From Actinomycetes bacterium (lineage in GTDB: Bacteria > Actinomycetota > Acidimicrobiia > Acidimicrobiales > RAAP-2), in assembly GCA_021846325.1 (NCBI GenBank), contig JAJZBX010000008.1:35337-99336 (forward strand): DNA of 64,000 nucleotides. The letters run 5' to 3'. The position numbers were made by a program, and so were the translations under genes. Each line of letters starts with the position of its first letter. The stretch's first letter is position 1. Positions 33,984 to 42,802 of the stretch are shown piece after piece. The notes below the pieces were generated by a model. The model had not been told where the DNA came from. It ran no database searches and saw only the letters and a list, made by a program, of their open reading frames with translations.

Positions 33984-34559
33984 TCAGGTGACCGGCACGT
34001 CCCAGAGGGCCATCCAGCGCGAGAGGTCTGGCTCGATGGGCAGGTCCTTGTCGAGAAACGAGCGAACGCGCAGTTCGAACTCGTTGTCGCGCTGCTGTGC
34101 GCCAGTGGGTGAGAACGGGTAGAACGTGCCCTGCTTGAGCAGGTAGACGAGTCGAACTGAACCGTCCCCGGGGGGGTTCGTGGGCACGAAGCCGAAGACG
34201 GCGCACAGCAGTCGCGGGCCGAACCCGTTGTCGACGAGGGTGGAGTTGGCGCCGTGGATCCGCGTCACCAGCGTGGTGATGTCCTGATCGTGAATGACGA
34301 TCCACCGAAAGCCGAAGCCGTCGGTGGTGAAGGTCACGTCGGCGGCCGCCTCATCGAAGTTGAGCAGCTGCTTCACGTCGTCATCGGTCGTGATTGAGGC
34401 CTCGCCGCTACCCGCCTTGAAGCACAGACCGGCTTGGCCCGAGGTGACCAGATCAAGTTCACTCGCCAACGTCAGCGCCGCGGTGGGCAACGCGAAGAGG
34501 CTGTCCAGCTTCGGGGCGACCTGTTTGGTGCGCCCAAAGAGGGTGTCGCGCAGCCCCAC
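33984..34559 (-). CDS. pspAB: PspA-associated protein PspAB
   Basis: A 191-residue protein of the actinobacterial PspAB family. Recognisable by the start GLRDTLFGRTKQVAPKLDSL, then FALPTAALTLASELDL, SGQAGLCFKAGSGEAS, and the C-terminal LVYLLKQGTFYPFSP with SFLDKDLPIEPDLSRWMALW. GTG 34559 overlaps the htpX TAG stop by 1 nt. It forms an operon pspA-htpX-pspAB. The biochemical function is unknown; the context says envelope-stress response. Confidence 0.88.
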   Translation of the reverse strand: MGLRDTLFGRTKQVAPKLDSLFALPTAALTLASELDLVTSGQAGLCFKAGSGEASITTDDDVKQLLNFDEAAADVTFTTDGFGFRWIVIHDQDITTLVTRIHGANSTLVDNGFGPRLLCAVFGFVPTNPPGDGSVRLVYLLKQGTFYPFSPTGAQQRDNEFELRVRSFLDKDLPIEPDLSRWMALWDVPVT

Positions 34560-35464
34560 TAGCCGTTGAGCTGACGCTCGAGCTTGTTGAGCTGGTCGAG
34601 GCGCTTTTCGAGTGAGGGGTGCGTTGAGAAGAGCGAGGCCGCGGTCCCGCTGGCCAGCGCCGGAGCGAAGAAGAAGGCGTTCATACCCTCGGCCTGGCGT
34701 AGGTCGGTACGCGGAATCCGTCCGATGTCGCCCGTGATGTGCACCAGCGCGCTCGCCAGCACGCTGGGCTTGCCGATCAGGATCGCGCCCGAACGATCGG
34801 CGGCCAGCTCGCGATAGCGAGACAGGGCCATCGTCAACAGGTACGCGATCACGTAGACGACCAGCGACACCAGCCAGGTGATCATCTCCAACAGCACGAG
34901 GTTCTCGCCGTCTCGACTGCGACCACCGCCGGAGAACATGGCACCCCACATCGCGATTCGACTGATCAGTCCGGCCAGCATGCCGACGCCCGAGGCGATC
35001 GTCATCACCGCCACGTCACGATGGGCGACGTGGCTCAATTCGTGAGCGAGGACGGCTTCGAGTTCCTCGTCGCCCAGCCGGCGCATGAGCCCGCGCGTCG
35101 CACAGATGACGGCGTGGCTCGGATTGCGCCCCGTCGCAAAGGCGTTGGGAATATCAATTTCGGCCACGCCCACGCGCGGCTTGGGCATGTTGGCGAGCAG
35201 GCAGAGCCGGTCGACGATCTCGTGGAGGTGGGGCTCTTGGGCCGGCGTGACCTCGTGCGCATGCATCGAGAACATGGCAATCTTGTCCGAGAAGTAGTAC
35301 TGGGCCACCAACGCGCCGAGCGCGATCACCACGATGAGCAGCGTCGAGACACCAAGTCGCACGAGCACCGTGATGATGATCGCGTAGAGAAGTACCAGGG
35401 CGAACCCGGTGATGAACATTCGCCAGTTCAGACCACGATCGGACTCGATCTTGGTGGCGCTCAT
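34559..35464 (-). CDS. htpX: membrane zinc metalloprotease HtpX
   Basis: An M48-family protease that degrades misfolded membrane proteins. The 301 residues have two N-terminal membrane segments (ITGFALVLLYAIIITVLV, LLIVVIALGALVAQYYF), then the catalytic VLAHELSHVAHRDVAV (HExxH) near residue 141, and the third zinc ligand Glu in SRYRELAADRSGAIL. Two further hydrophobic stretches follow. Its start overlaps the pspA stop by 4 nt. Confidence 0.95.
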   Translation of the reverse strand: MSATKIESDRGLNWRMFITGFALVLLYAIIITVLVRLGVSTLLIVVIALGALVAQYYFSDKIAMFSMHAHEVTPAQEPHLHEIVDRLCLLANMPKPRVGVAEIDIPNAFATGRNPSHAVICATRGLMRRLGDEELEAVLAHELSHVAHRDVAVMTIASGVGMLAGLISRIAMWGAMFSGGGRSRDGENLVLLEMITWLVSLVVYVIAYLLTMALSRYRELAADRSGAILIGKPSVLASALVHITGDIGRIPRTDLRQAEGMNAFFFAPALASGTAASLFSTHPSLEKRLDQLNKLERQLNG

Positions 35465-36198
35465 TGAGCGTCGCCGTTGCCGGCCGGCAGGCTTCCCGGA
35501 TCGTCGCTCATCTGGGCCTTGAGCGCCGCCAACTGGGCGTCGACCGTGGAGGTGGCGCTGGCCTGATCCAGTTGGGCCTGAATGTCGTCGCGGTTCGTGG
35601 TGAGGTCGGTCAGCGCCCCCGAGGACAGCAGTTCGTCCAGGGCGCCACTACGGGCCTGCATCTCGGCGACCTTGTCCTGAGCCCGCTGGAGGGCGGCGCC
35701 GGCGTCACCCATCGACGCCGAGATGCCGCTGACCGCCTCGGAGACGTGCGCGGACGCCTCGGCCGCGGTGTAGGTCGCCTTGATGGTCTCCTTCTTGGTG
35801 CGAAAGGCCTCAACCTCAGTCTGCAGGCGCTGTGCGGTCTCGGTGAGCTTGTCCTCTTGCTCGACGATCGTGGCGTGTTGGGTGTCAAGATCCTTGAGCT
35901 GTCCCGCGATGGCCTCGCGGCGGCTAAGGGCTTCACGAGCGAGCGACTCGTTGTTCTGGGCGAGCGCGGCCTTGGCCTGCTCGGCCAATTTGTCCCCCTG
36001 GCCCTTCAACTGCTCGGCCTGGATCTCAACGCGCTTGCGAGCGGTTGCGACGTCGGCGACGGCGCGACGTACCTTGGTCAAATTTTCGAGCTGCTGCTCG
36101 TAGGACAGGTCGAGGGTCTGACGCGGGTCTTCGAGTTTGTTGAGCGCCGCGTTGGACTTGGCCTGGAAAATCGTCGCCAGTCGTTTCCCTACACCCAT
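35461..36198 (-). CDS. pspA: phage shock protein A (PspA/IM30)
   Basis: A 245-residue, almost entirely helical coiled-coil protein that binds and stabilises stressed membranes, related to ESCRT-III. The amphipathic N-terminal helix is MGVGKRLATIFQAKSNAALN, followed by KLEDPRQTLDLSYEQQLENL, a hallmark of the family. A strong AAGGAGATC ribosome site precedes ATG 36198, and TATTCT on the minus strand (36227-36222) is a plausible -10. First gene of pspA-htpX-pspAB; membrane-stress control is expected. Confidence 0.95.
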   Translation of the reverse strand: MGVGKRLATIFQAKSNAALNKLEDPRQTLDLSYEQQLENLTKVRRAVADVATARKRVEIQAEQLKGQGDKLAEQAKAALAQNNESLAREALSRREAIAGQLKDLDTQHATIVEQEDKLTETAQRLQTEVEAFRTKKETIKATYTAAEASAHVSEAVSGISASMGDAGAALQRAQDKVAEMQARSGALDELLSSGALTDLTTNRDDIQAQLDQASATSTVDAQLAALKAQMSDDPGSLPAGNGDAQ

Positions 36199-36259
36199 GA
36201 GATCTCCTTGTTCATCTGCCCAGAATAGGTGCCCCGGTACGCCCCGGACCGCCGATGGC

Positions 36260-36757
36260 TCAAAAATCCCCGCTGGCGCCCAATCCAGCGTCTTGGGCGC
36301 GCGCCTCGTCAGCGAGTTCGCGACGGTGATTGTCGAGGGCCACGGCGAGCCGGTCGTCGCAGAGCGCCAGCACCCGTACGGCCAGCAGCGCGGCGTTGGC
36401 GGCCCCGTTGACCGCGACGGTCGCCACGGGAACGCCGCGGGGCATTTGGACGATGCTGAGCAACGAGTCGAGCCCGTCGAGTCGAGCCAGCGCCACGGGC
36501 ACGCCGATCACCGGCAGCGACGTCGTCGACGCCAGCATCCCCGGCAGATGAGCGGCTCCGCCCGCGCCCGCGATCAAAACGCGCAGGCCGCGCGCCCGCG
36601 CGTCGCGCCCGTAGGCGAGCATGTCGTCGGGGGTGCGGTGGGCCGAAACGACTCGCACTTCGTGCTCGACGCCAAAGTCGCTCAACACCGCGATCGCCGC
36701 GGCCATAACCTCATAGTCCGAGGAACTGCCCATCACGACGCCAACGAGCGCGCTCAC
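36260..36757 (-). CDS. purE: 5-(carboxyamino)imidazole ribonucleotide mutase
   Basis: Class I PurE converts N5-CAIR to CAIR in purine synthesis. The 165 residues contain [20 protein letters not shown] near the N-terminus, [36 protein letters not shown] and [21 protein letters not shown] 36757 overlaps the purK stop (GTGA), so purK-purE are coupled, as expected because PurK supplies N5-CAIR. Confidence 0.95.
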   Translation of the reverse strand: MSALVGVVMGSSSDYEVMAAAIAVLSDFGVEHEVRVVSAHRTPDDMLAYGRDARARGLRVLIAGAGGAAHLPGMLASTTSLPVIGVPVALARLDGLDSLLSIVQMPRGVPVATVAVNGAANAALLAVRVLALCDDRLAVALDNHRRELADEARAQDAGLGASGDF

Positions 36758-37905
36758 GTTACCTCCCTCGTGCGCGTTCCGTAGGCCCGCGCCCCCGACC
36801 ATGCTGTCACCCGCGTGACCGCCGCGTCGTCACCGATAGCCGTAACGTGGCCGATTTTTCGCCCCGGGCGCCACGACTTGCCGTAATCGTGCACGTACGT
36901 GCCGGGAATCGCCCGGGCGGCGTCGGGTGAGCCCGGTCGATCCGCGCCGACCACGTTCACCATCACGGCGTTGGCCGCGCGAGGTTCGACCGAACCGAGG
37001 CGTTGGCCCGTGATCGCGCGCAGGTGGTTAGCGAACTGGCTCGTGGCGGTACCCTCAATGGTCCAGTGTCCGGTGTTGTGCGGGCGAAGCGCCACCTCAT
37101 TGATCACCAGACCGTCGTCGGTGACAAAGAGCTCCACGGCGAGCACGCCAACGGCACCGATCAGTTCGCCCACGCGAAACGCAATCGAGGCGGCGTCGTC
37201 GGCGGTGGCGCTCGAGAGGTCAGTGGGAAACCGAACTTCGACGCACAGGCCGTCGGCTTGGACCGTCGTGACGAGCGGGTAGTGGAGGCTAGAACCGTCG
37301 GTGGCCCGAACCACGAGCTGGGCCGCCTCGCTGCGCAGCGCCAATCGCTCCTCTACGACCACGCGCGCGCCGAGTCCGTCGACGATAGCGGGCACGTCGG
37401 CCGGATCGTCGACGAAGATCACGCCACGTCCGTCGTACCCACCTCGCGCGACCTTTACGACTGCTCCGTTGTGCAGCGAGCCGAGCAGTTCGGCCAGCGC
37501 GGGGTCGTGACCAGACGTCGTCACGACGAAGCGAGGAACCGGGAGCTTCGCCGCCGCGAAGTTCGTTCGCTGGTGGGCCTTGTCGACGGCGTAGCGCAGC
37601 GCGCTGGCGCTCGGGTGCACCCGAACGCCACGCCGTTCGAGCGCCGCCACCAGGTCCAAATCGACCAGTTCGTGATCGAAGGTCACGACGTCGACCTCGC
37701 GCGAGAGCCGGTCGAGGGCCGCCGCGTCGCGGGCGTCGCCGATGATGACGCGGTCCGCGGTCGCGACCGCGGCGTCGCCGTCGAACGTCGCCAGGACCGT
37801 GAGCTCGACGCCGACGTCGTGGGCCGCCTCGCCCATGAGGCGCGCGAGTTGGCCACCACCAACGACCCCCACCCGACTCGGGCTAGGTTGAGAGGCGTTC
37901 GACAC
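36754..37905 (-). CDS. purK: 5-(carboxyamino)imidazole ribonucleotide synthase
   Basis: ATP-grasp enzyme that carboxylates aminoimidazole ribonucleotide with bicarbonate. It begins [17 protein letters not shown] and contains [19 protein letters not shown] (ATP-grasp) and [17 protein letters not shown]. The C-terminal half has [19 protein letters not shown] and [20 protein letters not shown]. The start is uncertain: GTG 37905 avoids overlap with the divergent gene, whereas ATG 37944 would add 13 residues and overlap it by 2 nt. About 383 residues as given. Confidence 0.93.
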   Translation of the reverse strand: MSNASQPSPSRVGVVGGGQLARLMGEAAHDVGVELTVLATFDGDAAVATADRVIIGDARDAAALDRLSREVDVVTFDHELVDLDLVAALERRGVRVHPSASALRYAVDKAHQRTNFAAAKLPVPRFVVTTSGHDPALAELLGSLHNGAVVKVARGGYDGRGVIFVDDPADVPAIVDGLGARVVVEERLALRSEAAQLVVRATDGSSLHYPLVTTVQADGLCVEVRFPTDLSSATADDAASIAFRVGELIGAVGVLAVELFVTDDGLVINEVALRPHNTGHWTIEGTATSQFANHLRAITGQRLGSVEPRAANAVMVNVVGADRPGSPDAARAIPGTYVHDYGKSWRPGRKIGHVTAIGDDAAVTRVTAWSGARAYGTRTREVT

Positions 37906-37942
37906 GCGCTCGACGCTAGCGGTCGGCGAGGGGGTAGCAGCC

Positions 37943-38875
37943 ATGCGCATAGCAGTGGGACTGGACGTTGAAGATGCCCTGACGGACACCCTGGATCGAG
38001 TGCGGGGGCTTCGCGACCTCGGCTTTCGCTCGATGTGGTCATCTCAGATCTTCGGCCCCGACACGTTAACGGTATTGGCGTTGGTCGGGCGAGCCTATCT
38101 CGACCTCGACCTCGGCACGGCGGTGGTCCCGGTGCAGCCGCGCCACCCGTCGATGCTCGCGGCCCAGGCTCGCACGGTCCAGGACGCGATCGGTGGACGA
38201 CTCACCCTCGGCGTGGGTCTCTCGCACCAGGTCGTCGTCGAAGGGCTCTGGGGCATCCCCTTTGATCGGCCGGTCTCGTACCTTCGTGACTACCTCGCGG
38301 CGCTGGCACCAATGCTGCGCGGTGAGCCGATAAGTGTTAAGGGTGACTTCGTCAGTGCGACGACCATGGGGGCAATTGGTCCCAAGGACGTCAGCGCCCC
38401 CGGGCTCGTCGTCGCGGCCCTGGGCCCCAAGATGCTCCAGTTGGCGGGCGCTCAAGCCGACGGCACCGTTCTTTGGATGACGGGTCGGCGTACCATTAGT
38501 GAGCACATCGTGCCCGTCATCCGGGCCGCCGCGGACGCGGCGGGACGTGGGGCGCCGCGCGTGATCTGTTCGTTGCCGGTGGTGGTAACCAACGACCGTG
38601 CGGGTGCCCGAGCTCGGGTGAATCAGACGTTCGCGATCTACGCAACGTTGCCGAGCTACGCGGCGATGCTCGCGCGCGAGGGCACTGACGAGCCGGCCGG
38701 CGTGGCGCTCATCGGTTCGCACGACGAGGTCCTCGAGCAGCTGCACGGCCTGGCTGACGCCGGGGTGAGCGAGTTCTCGGTCGTGGCGACCGGGACGGCC
38801 GACGAGCGTGACGCGGCGTTGGCGGTCGCTCTCGACTACGACCGTGCATCGGGCGGTGCGACCGCGGGCCACTAG
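37943..38875 (+). CDS. LLM-class F420-dependent oxidoreductase
   Basis: A 310-residue luciferase-like TIM-barrel monooxygenase-type protein. The pattern RDLGFRSMWSSQIFGPDTL, LDLGTAVVPVQPRHPSMLA and RLTLGVGLSHQVVVEGLWG is typical of the actinobacterial TIGR03564-like F420 branch. Substrate unknown. A GAGGGGG ribosome site lies 7 nt before ATG 37943. Divergent from purK. A second, shorter LLM protein is encoded at 54631. Confidence 0.9.
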   Translation: MRIAVGLDVEDALTDTLDRVRGLRDLGFRSMWSSQIFGPDTLTVLALVGRAYLDLDLGTAVVPVQPRHPSMLAAQARTVQDAIGGRLTLGVGLSHQVVVEGLWGIPFDRPVSYLRDYLAALAPMLRGEPISVKGDFVSATTMGAIGPKDVSAPGLVVAALGPKMLQLAGAQADGTVLWMTGRRTISEHIVPVIRAAADAAGRGAPRVICSLPVVVTNDRAGARARVNQTFAIYATLPSYAAMLAREGTDEPAGVALIGSHDEVLEQLHGLADAGVSEFSVVATGTADERDAALAVALDYDRASGGATAGH

Positions 38876-38898
38876 AGTCGTTCGGTCAAAGGAGTGTC

Positions 38899-39267
38899 AT
38901 GGCCGCGGTCGCCAGTGTTGTCTCAATCGTGCTGTTCCTCGCCTTCCTCACTACGGGGCTCCAGAAGGTTCTGTTCAACCCGGTCATGAGTCGCGTCGCG
39001 GGCCACCTCGGCCTGACCAAGCGCCTGTACCAGCGGTTGGGGATCGCGGAGATGGCGGCGGCGATAGCGGTAATGGTCGGACTGAAGGCGAGCGGGTCCT
39101 CGGTGCTGGCCATCGTGAACGAAGTGGCCGCCGGCGCTCTGGTGGCGTTGACCGCCTCGGCGGTCGTCACCCACCGTCGTGCCGGTGATTCGATTACCGC
39201 GCTAGCGCCGGCCGCGGTACTGGGGCTGCTCGCCGCGATTGAGTTGATCTTTAGGGTCGTGCAGTAG
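38899..39267 (+). CDS. DoxX-like membrane protein
   Basis: A 122-residue protein with four predicted membrane helices (VASVVSIVLFLAFLTTGLQK; IAEMAAAIAVMVGLKASG; IVNEVAAGALVALTASAVV; ALAPAAVLGLLAAIELIF), matching the DoxX_2 topology. In mycobacteria DoxX associates with superoxide dismutase and a thiosulfate sulfurtransferase at the membrane, but that is not evident here. AAAGGAG lies 5 nt upstream of ATG 38899. It follows the F420 gene by 23 nt. Confidence 0.78.
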   Translation: MAAVASVVSIVLFLAFLTTGLQKVLFNPVMSRVAGHLGLTKRLYQRLGIAEMAAAIAVMVGLKASGSSVLAIVNEVAAGALVALTASAVVTHRRAGDSITALAPAAVLGLLAAIELIFRVVQ

Positions 39268-39268
39268 G

Positions 39269-39865
39269 TCAGGCCGGCAGTCGGGTGTGCTTGAACTCGT
39301 TCAGCTGAGGTTGATTCGTCATAAGCGCGAGCAGCGATTCGATGAGTCGCGTTGACGCGTCGGCGTCGTCGGTCGGAGGGTCCATGTAGCGCACGAAGGT
39401 CGCGTCATCGCCGACGACGAAGGTTGGCACGCCGAAGGCCTCAACGCCGGCGAAGCGCTCGTAGTTCGCCTTGATCACCCGATAGGGTCGCCGCGCATCG
39501 AGATCCTCGCGCACTTGGATCAGGTCGACGCCAAGGGGTTCGAGCGTGGCCGCGATCTCCTCGAAATTCGACAGCCTCACCGCCCGTTCGTGACGGGCGC
39601 GAAAGAGCGCCTCGTGGGCGGCGAGGAAGTACTCGGGTTGCTGGTCTCGAACCGAGACGCCGGCGGCCAGCGCGATCAGGTCGCCTTCGTAGGACGGGTC
39701 ATCCCACACATCCGTAGCGCCCTCGGGGCGATGTCCCTGACTCAGTGTCCACGGCACGAAGGTCACGTCGAAGTCGGCGCCGGCGCGCAGCGCCGCGACC
39801 ACGTGGAGGTGGATGTTCTTGGCGAAGGGACAGCGGTAATCAAAGGAGACTTCGAAACTAGTCAT
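39269..39865 (-). CDS. DsbA-family thioredoxin-like protein
   Basis: A 198-residue cytoplasmic protein of the DSBA/2-hydroxychromene-carboxylate-isomerase type. The N-terminal VSFDYRCPFAKNIHLHVVAA holds the single-cysteine CPFA version of the active site, and the cis-Pro loop is FGVPTFVVGDDATFVRYMD. It lacks the second active-site Cys, so a disulfide-exchange or conjugation role with a low-molecular-weight thiol is more likely than classic oxidation (inference). It is 39 nt downstream of the RecB-like nuclease gene. Confidence 0.85.
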   Translation of the reverse strand: MTSFEVSFDYRCPFAKNIHLHVVAALRAGADFDVTFVPWTLSQGHRPEGATDVWDDPSYEGDLIALAAGVSVRDQQPEYFLAAHEALFRARHERAVRLSNFEEIAATLEPLGVDLIQVREDLDARRPYRVIKANYERFAGVEAFGVPTFVVGDDATFVRYMDPPTDDADASTRLIESLLALMTNQPQLNEFKHTRLPA

Positions 39866-39904
39866 GGCGCCAGCGTAAAAGGTTGATCCCGAATTGGACG
39901 CACC

Positions 39905-40735
39905 TTACGCCTCGACGGTCGACACCGCCACGCCAGCCGATCCCGGTCGGGTGGGTACCGGTACGCCGCTTTGGCGACAGCGCTCGGCGAAGGCGCAGAA
40001 GCGACACGTGTGCAGCGACGGGGTCGCCGGGAATCTGCCGTCCTCGTGGTAGCGCTGGATCGTTCGCCACGCGTCACGGGCGGCGCTGGCTCGAGCACGA
40101 ATCACGACCGGGGTGACCGTACGTTCGATCGCCTTGCCCTGGGCTACGTACAGCAACCGTATGGTCGAGGGGCGTTCGCCGAGGCTGGCTTCGCAGAGGG
40201 CGGCGTACAGTTCGGTGTTGGCGAAGGTCTGCGTGTCGAAACGGCGATTAGGCAACGATCCGGTCTTGTAGTCGATGATGGCGAGCGAACCGTTGGCCTC
40301 GCGATCGAGTCGGTCCAGGATGCCCAACATGGGCACGCCGTCGAGGTCCACGCGTACGCGAAGTTCGACGCCTTCGTGGATGACCGAGCGAGGGTCTTCC
40401 ATCGTGAAGTAGACGTCGATGATGGCCGTCGCCTCACGGCGCAATCGCTCGGAAGATGTCTGGTCAAGGCCGAGATCCTCACGAACGGACTCGGTGAGAA
40501 CATCTGCTTCGGCTGGGCCGAGCAAGTCGCGCGCCGCGTCGATCGTCCGCTGCGCAGGATCGAGGCGGTGTAGGCGCTCAAAGACGGCGTGGACGAGACG
40601 TCCCTTGGTCGCGGCGTAGGTTGCCGGCTGCGCAATGCGCTCGATTGACGCGTACTGGAATCGGCGCGGGCAGGCGCGAAAGTCTTGGAGCCTCGACGGT
40701 GAAAGCGCGTTGGGCAAGGGTTGGTCGAAACTCAT
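39905..40735 (-). CDS. RecB-like PD-(D/E)XK nuclease
   Basis: A 276-residue nuclease of the RecB/Cas4 superfamily. It opens LSPSRLQDFRACPRRFQYAS, followed by GRLVHAVFERLHRL. The active site is LGILDRLDREANGSLAIIDY then KTG (D-x-n-D-x-K; about 142-162). Cys22 with the C-terminal CRFCAFAERC cysteines (near 245-254) could form an iron-sulfur cluster as in Cas4/AddB. No CRISPR genes are near, so a DNA-repair role is more likely. Confidence 0.88.
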   Translation of the reverse strand: MSFDQPLPNALSPSRLQDFRACPRRFQYASIERIAQPATYAATKGRLVHAVFERLHRLDPAQRTIDAARDLLGPAEADVLTESVREDLGLDQTSSERLRREATAIIDVYFTMEDPRSVIHEGVELRVRVDLDGVPMLGILDRLDREANGSLAIIDYKTGSLPNRRFDTQTFANTELYAALCEASLGERPSTIRLLYVAQGKAIERTVTPVVIRARASAARDAWRTIQRYHEDGRFPATPSLHTCRFCAFAERCRQSGVPVPTRPGSAGVAVSTVEA

Positions 40736-40741
40736 GGATCT

Positions 40742-40747
40742 AGGGTA
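40742..40747 (-). promoter_or_regulatory. -10 element TACCCT of the RecB-like gene
   Basis: On the minus strand TACCCT lies 6 nt before ATG 40735, which supports that start codon. Confidence 0.5.
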
Positions 40748-40853
40748 GATCGAGGCGGTGACATTGCCGCCGGCATGAACGAGCCGGGGACGTACGTCGC
40801 GACCACGGACGGCGAGGCGGTCAATCGGTCCAACGCGCCTGCGGTAGAACGGG

Positions 40854-41168
40854 GTGGTGGAGACGCCCGGTTTGCCCAGCGGTCGAATTCGACGAGTGGG
40901 GTCGTGGGCCGGTCTCGTCGAGGGTGATCCCGTCGCGGTGAACGTCGCTCGCCAGTCACGCCAGCGCTGGGTGTTCGTCGCTCACGTGCGTAACGAGGCG
41001 ACGGGAGAGGAGTGGGTTGACGTGCGCGGTGGACGACCGGGCGAATTGACGCGGCGCTCGTTTCGCCCCGACGTGATCTATCCCGTGCGGGCGCGCCGCG
41101 GTTCGCGCATTACCGGGCCCTCGCTCTACGACGCGCCACAACTGTCCGTCAACGATCCGCGTCGATAG
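40854..41168 (+). CDS. small basic protein, conserved-looking, unknown
   Basis: A 104-residue protein rich in Arg with a central beta-like core (QRWVFVAHVRNEATGEEWVD, GELTRRSFRPDVIYPVRARR). I do not recognise a named family. The GTG 40854/40857 pair gives two equivalent starts. Its 3' end overlaps the convergent MFS gene by 20 nt. No signal peptide or membrane segment is seen. Confidence 0.6.
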   Translation: MVETPGLPSGRIRRVGSWAGLVEGDPVAVNVARQSRQRWVFVAHVRNEATGEEWVDVRGGRPGELTRRSFRPDVIYPVRARRGSRITGPSLYDAPQLSVNDPRR

Positions 41169-42375
41169 CGTTGATCCGTCGCGAGAACAGAATCAAGAGT
41201 CCCGGCACAATGGAGATGAGTGCCGCGGCGATGAAGTAGGTGCGCACGCCGACCGCGCCGCTCACGTATCCCGCGACGACAAGGCCCACCGGCGAGAGGC
41301 CGAGGGAGGCGAACCAGTCCACCGAGGAAACGCGCCCGAGCAACTCACGCGGCACGATGGACTGCAGCATCGACTCGTAGATCACGTTCCCGTACAGGAC
41401 GCCAGGCGAAGTCACCAGGGGAATAATGAAGAACTCCCAGGTGCGCGTCCCAAGTGCGACGACGAGCACGACGAGGTTGCAGGCCGTCCACGCGATCCAG
41501 ATCGTGCGAATTCGTCGCCGCGGCGTCGGTAGATTGCCCGAAACCAGGGCGCCGACGGCGCCGGCGAGGCCGGCGGTGGCGAAGAAATAGCCGAGGGTCG
41601 CCTTGGAGGCGTGCAGGTCGTGGCGCAAGAGGAATGGAATGAGCACGAAGATCGGCGTCAGAACGAGGGCGTTCAAAAGGGAGGCCGCGGACATCGACGT
41701 CCAGATCCATGGCGTGCGCCGCACGTACCCCATGCCCGTCTTGATCTCGTTGATCATGTTGGTGCCGACGTGGCGCGCCGGCGCCGCCGTCGGCTTCATG
41801 AGGATCAGGGCCAACGCACTGACGATGAAGGTTGCCGCGTCCACGGCCATCGCGGCCGTCGTGCTCGAGGCGGCAATCAGGCCGCCAACGGCGGGTCCAA
41901 TCATCCCGCCGAAAACATTGTTCGACAGGGGTCGCACCGAGTTCATGGCCCCCAGCAACGACTCGGGAACAATTTCGGGGGTCAGTGCACTCATCGCTGG
42001 CGTGAAGACGGCGTCGAAGGTTCCGAACGCGACGGCGAAGACGATGAGCTCGCCAAAGTGCAGCGTGCCCGTCACCAAGAGCGCCACCAGCCCTCCCGTG
42101 AGGGCGGCGCGCGCGAGATCGGACGCCAGCAGCAGCAGGCGGCGCGAATGTCGGTCGACGATGGCACCACCGACCAGGACGAAGGCGACGAACGGCACCA
42201 TGCGCGCAACGGTGAACCAAGCGAGGCTCGAAACCGAGTGCGTGGTATCTAGGACCAGCAACGTGAGGGCCACGTTGGCCACGCCATCGCCGAAGGCCGA
42301 AACCGTTTGGCCGGTGACGAGCAGCGTTGGCTCACGGTGCGCGAACAGGCGTAGGACGGCGGGACGCTGACTCAT
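41149..42375 (-). CDS. major facilitator superfamily transporter (MFS_3/EntS type)
   Basis: A 408-residue protein with about 12 hydrophobic segments. Motif A is visible as VLVGGAIVDRHSRRLLLLAS after helix 2, and MNSVRPLSNNVFGGMIGPAV is typical of helix 5 of the drug/siderophore exporter branch. A loop near 190-215 divides the halves. Substrate unknown. It is divergent from the DCC gene, starts 43 nt apart. Confidence 0.88.
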   Translation of the reverse strand: MSQRPAVLRLFAHREPTLLVTGQTVSAFGDGVANVALTLLVLDTTHSVSSLAWFTVARMVPFVAFVLVGGAIVDRHSRRLLLLASDLARAALTGGLVALLVTGTLHFGELIVFAVAFGTFDAVFTPAMSALTPEIVPESLLGAMNSVRPLSNNVFGGMIGPAVGGLIAASSTTAAMAVDAATFIVSALALILMKPTAAPARHVGTNMINEIKTGMGYVRRTPWIWTSMSAASLLNALVLTPIFVLIPFLLRHDLHASKATLGYFFATAGLAGAVGALVSGNLPTPRRRIRTIWIAWTACNLVVLVVALGTRTWEFFIIPLVTSPGVLYGNVIYESMLQSIVPRELLGRVSSVDWFASLGLSPVGLVVAGYVSGAVGVRTYFIAAALISIVPGLLILFSRRINAIDADR

Positions 42376-42418
42376 GATGGGGGTACGATACTGGGAGCGG
42401 CCTTTCGCGGAGGGGATG

Positions 42419-42772
42419 ATGGCGATTCTCGTCTACGACGGCGATTGTGGCTTCTGTCGACGGTGCGTGCGATGGGGCGAGCGCCGCTGGCGTGACGTCG
42501 CGCCGGTGACCTCGACCACCTATCAAGCAACGTCGAGCGATATCTCCGCTGACGATCTCGCGTCGAGCGTCTGGTGGATCGATGAAGGCGTGCGATTCCG
42601 CGGTGCGGCGGCGGTGGCCCGTGCGGTGGCGGCGGCACCGACGCCGTGGTCCTACCTCGGCCGCGTCATGATGCTCGCGCCGGTGTCACGGGTCCTCGAG
42701 CCTGGTTACCGTTTCGTCGTGCGGTGGCGCCACCGATTGCCCGGCAGCGGTGCGTGCCGGCGACCACGATGA
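42419..42772 (+). CDS. DCC-family (DUF393) thiol-disulfide oxidoreductase-like protein
   Basis: A 117-residue protein opening with MAILVYDGDCGFCRRCVRW, whose DGDCGFC motif defines the DCC family, thought to be thioredoxin-like. The rest (SSVWWIDEGVRFRGAAAVAR, MMLAPVSRVLEPGYRFV) fits the family. GGAGGGG abuts the start; ATG 42419 was preferred over 42416. Function is not established. Confidence 0.82.
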   Translation: MAILVYDGDCGFCRRCVRWGERRWRDVAPVTSTTYQATSSDISADDLASSVWWIDEGVRFRGAAAVARAVAAAPTPWSYLGRVMMLAPVSRVLEPGYRFVVRWRHRLPGSGACRRPR

Positions 42773-42790
42773 CCGACCCGCGCACGACGA

Positions 42791-42796
42791 TAGGGT
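42791..42796 (+). promoter_or_regulatory. -10 element TAGGGT of the aldo/keto reductase gene
   Basis: TAGGGT, 6 nt, ATG 42803; no ribosome site precedes the start. Confidence 0.55.
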
Positions 42797-42802
42797 TCCG
42801 GT

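Noticed and set aside
39905..40735. Cas4 of a CRISPR system
   Set aside because: The nuclease has Cas4-like cysteines, but no other cas gene or array is nearby and the family has many repair members.
41603..42370. Plus-strand frame of 255 residues opposite the MFS gene
   Set aside because: Shadow of the MFS reading frame; no domain or start signal.
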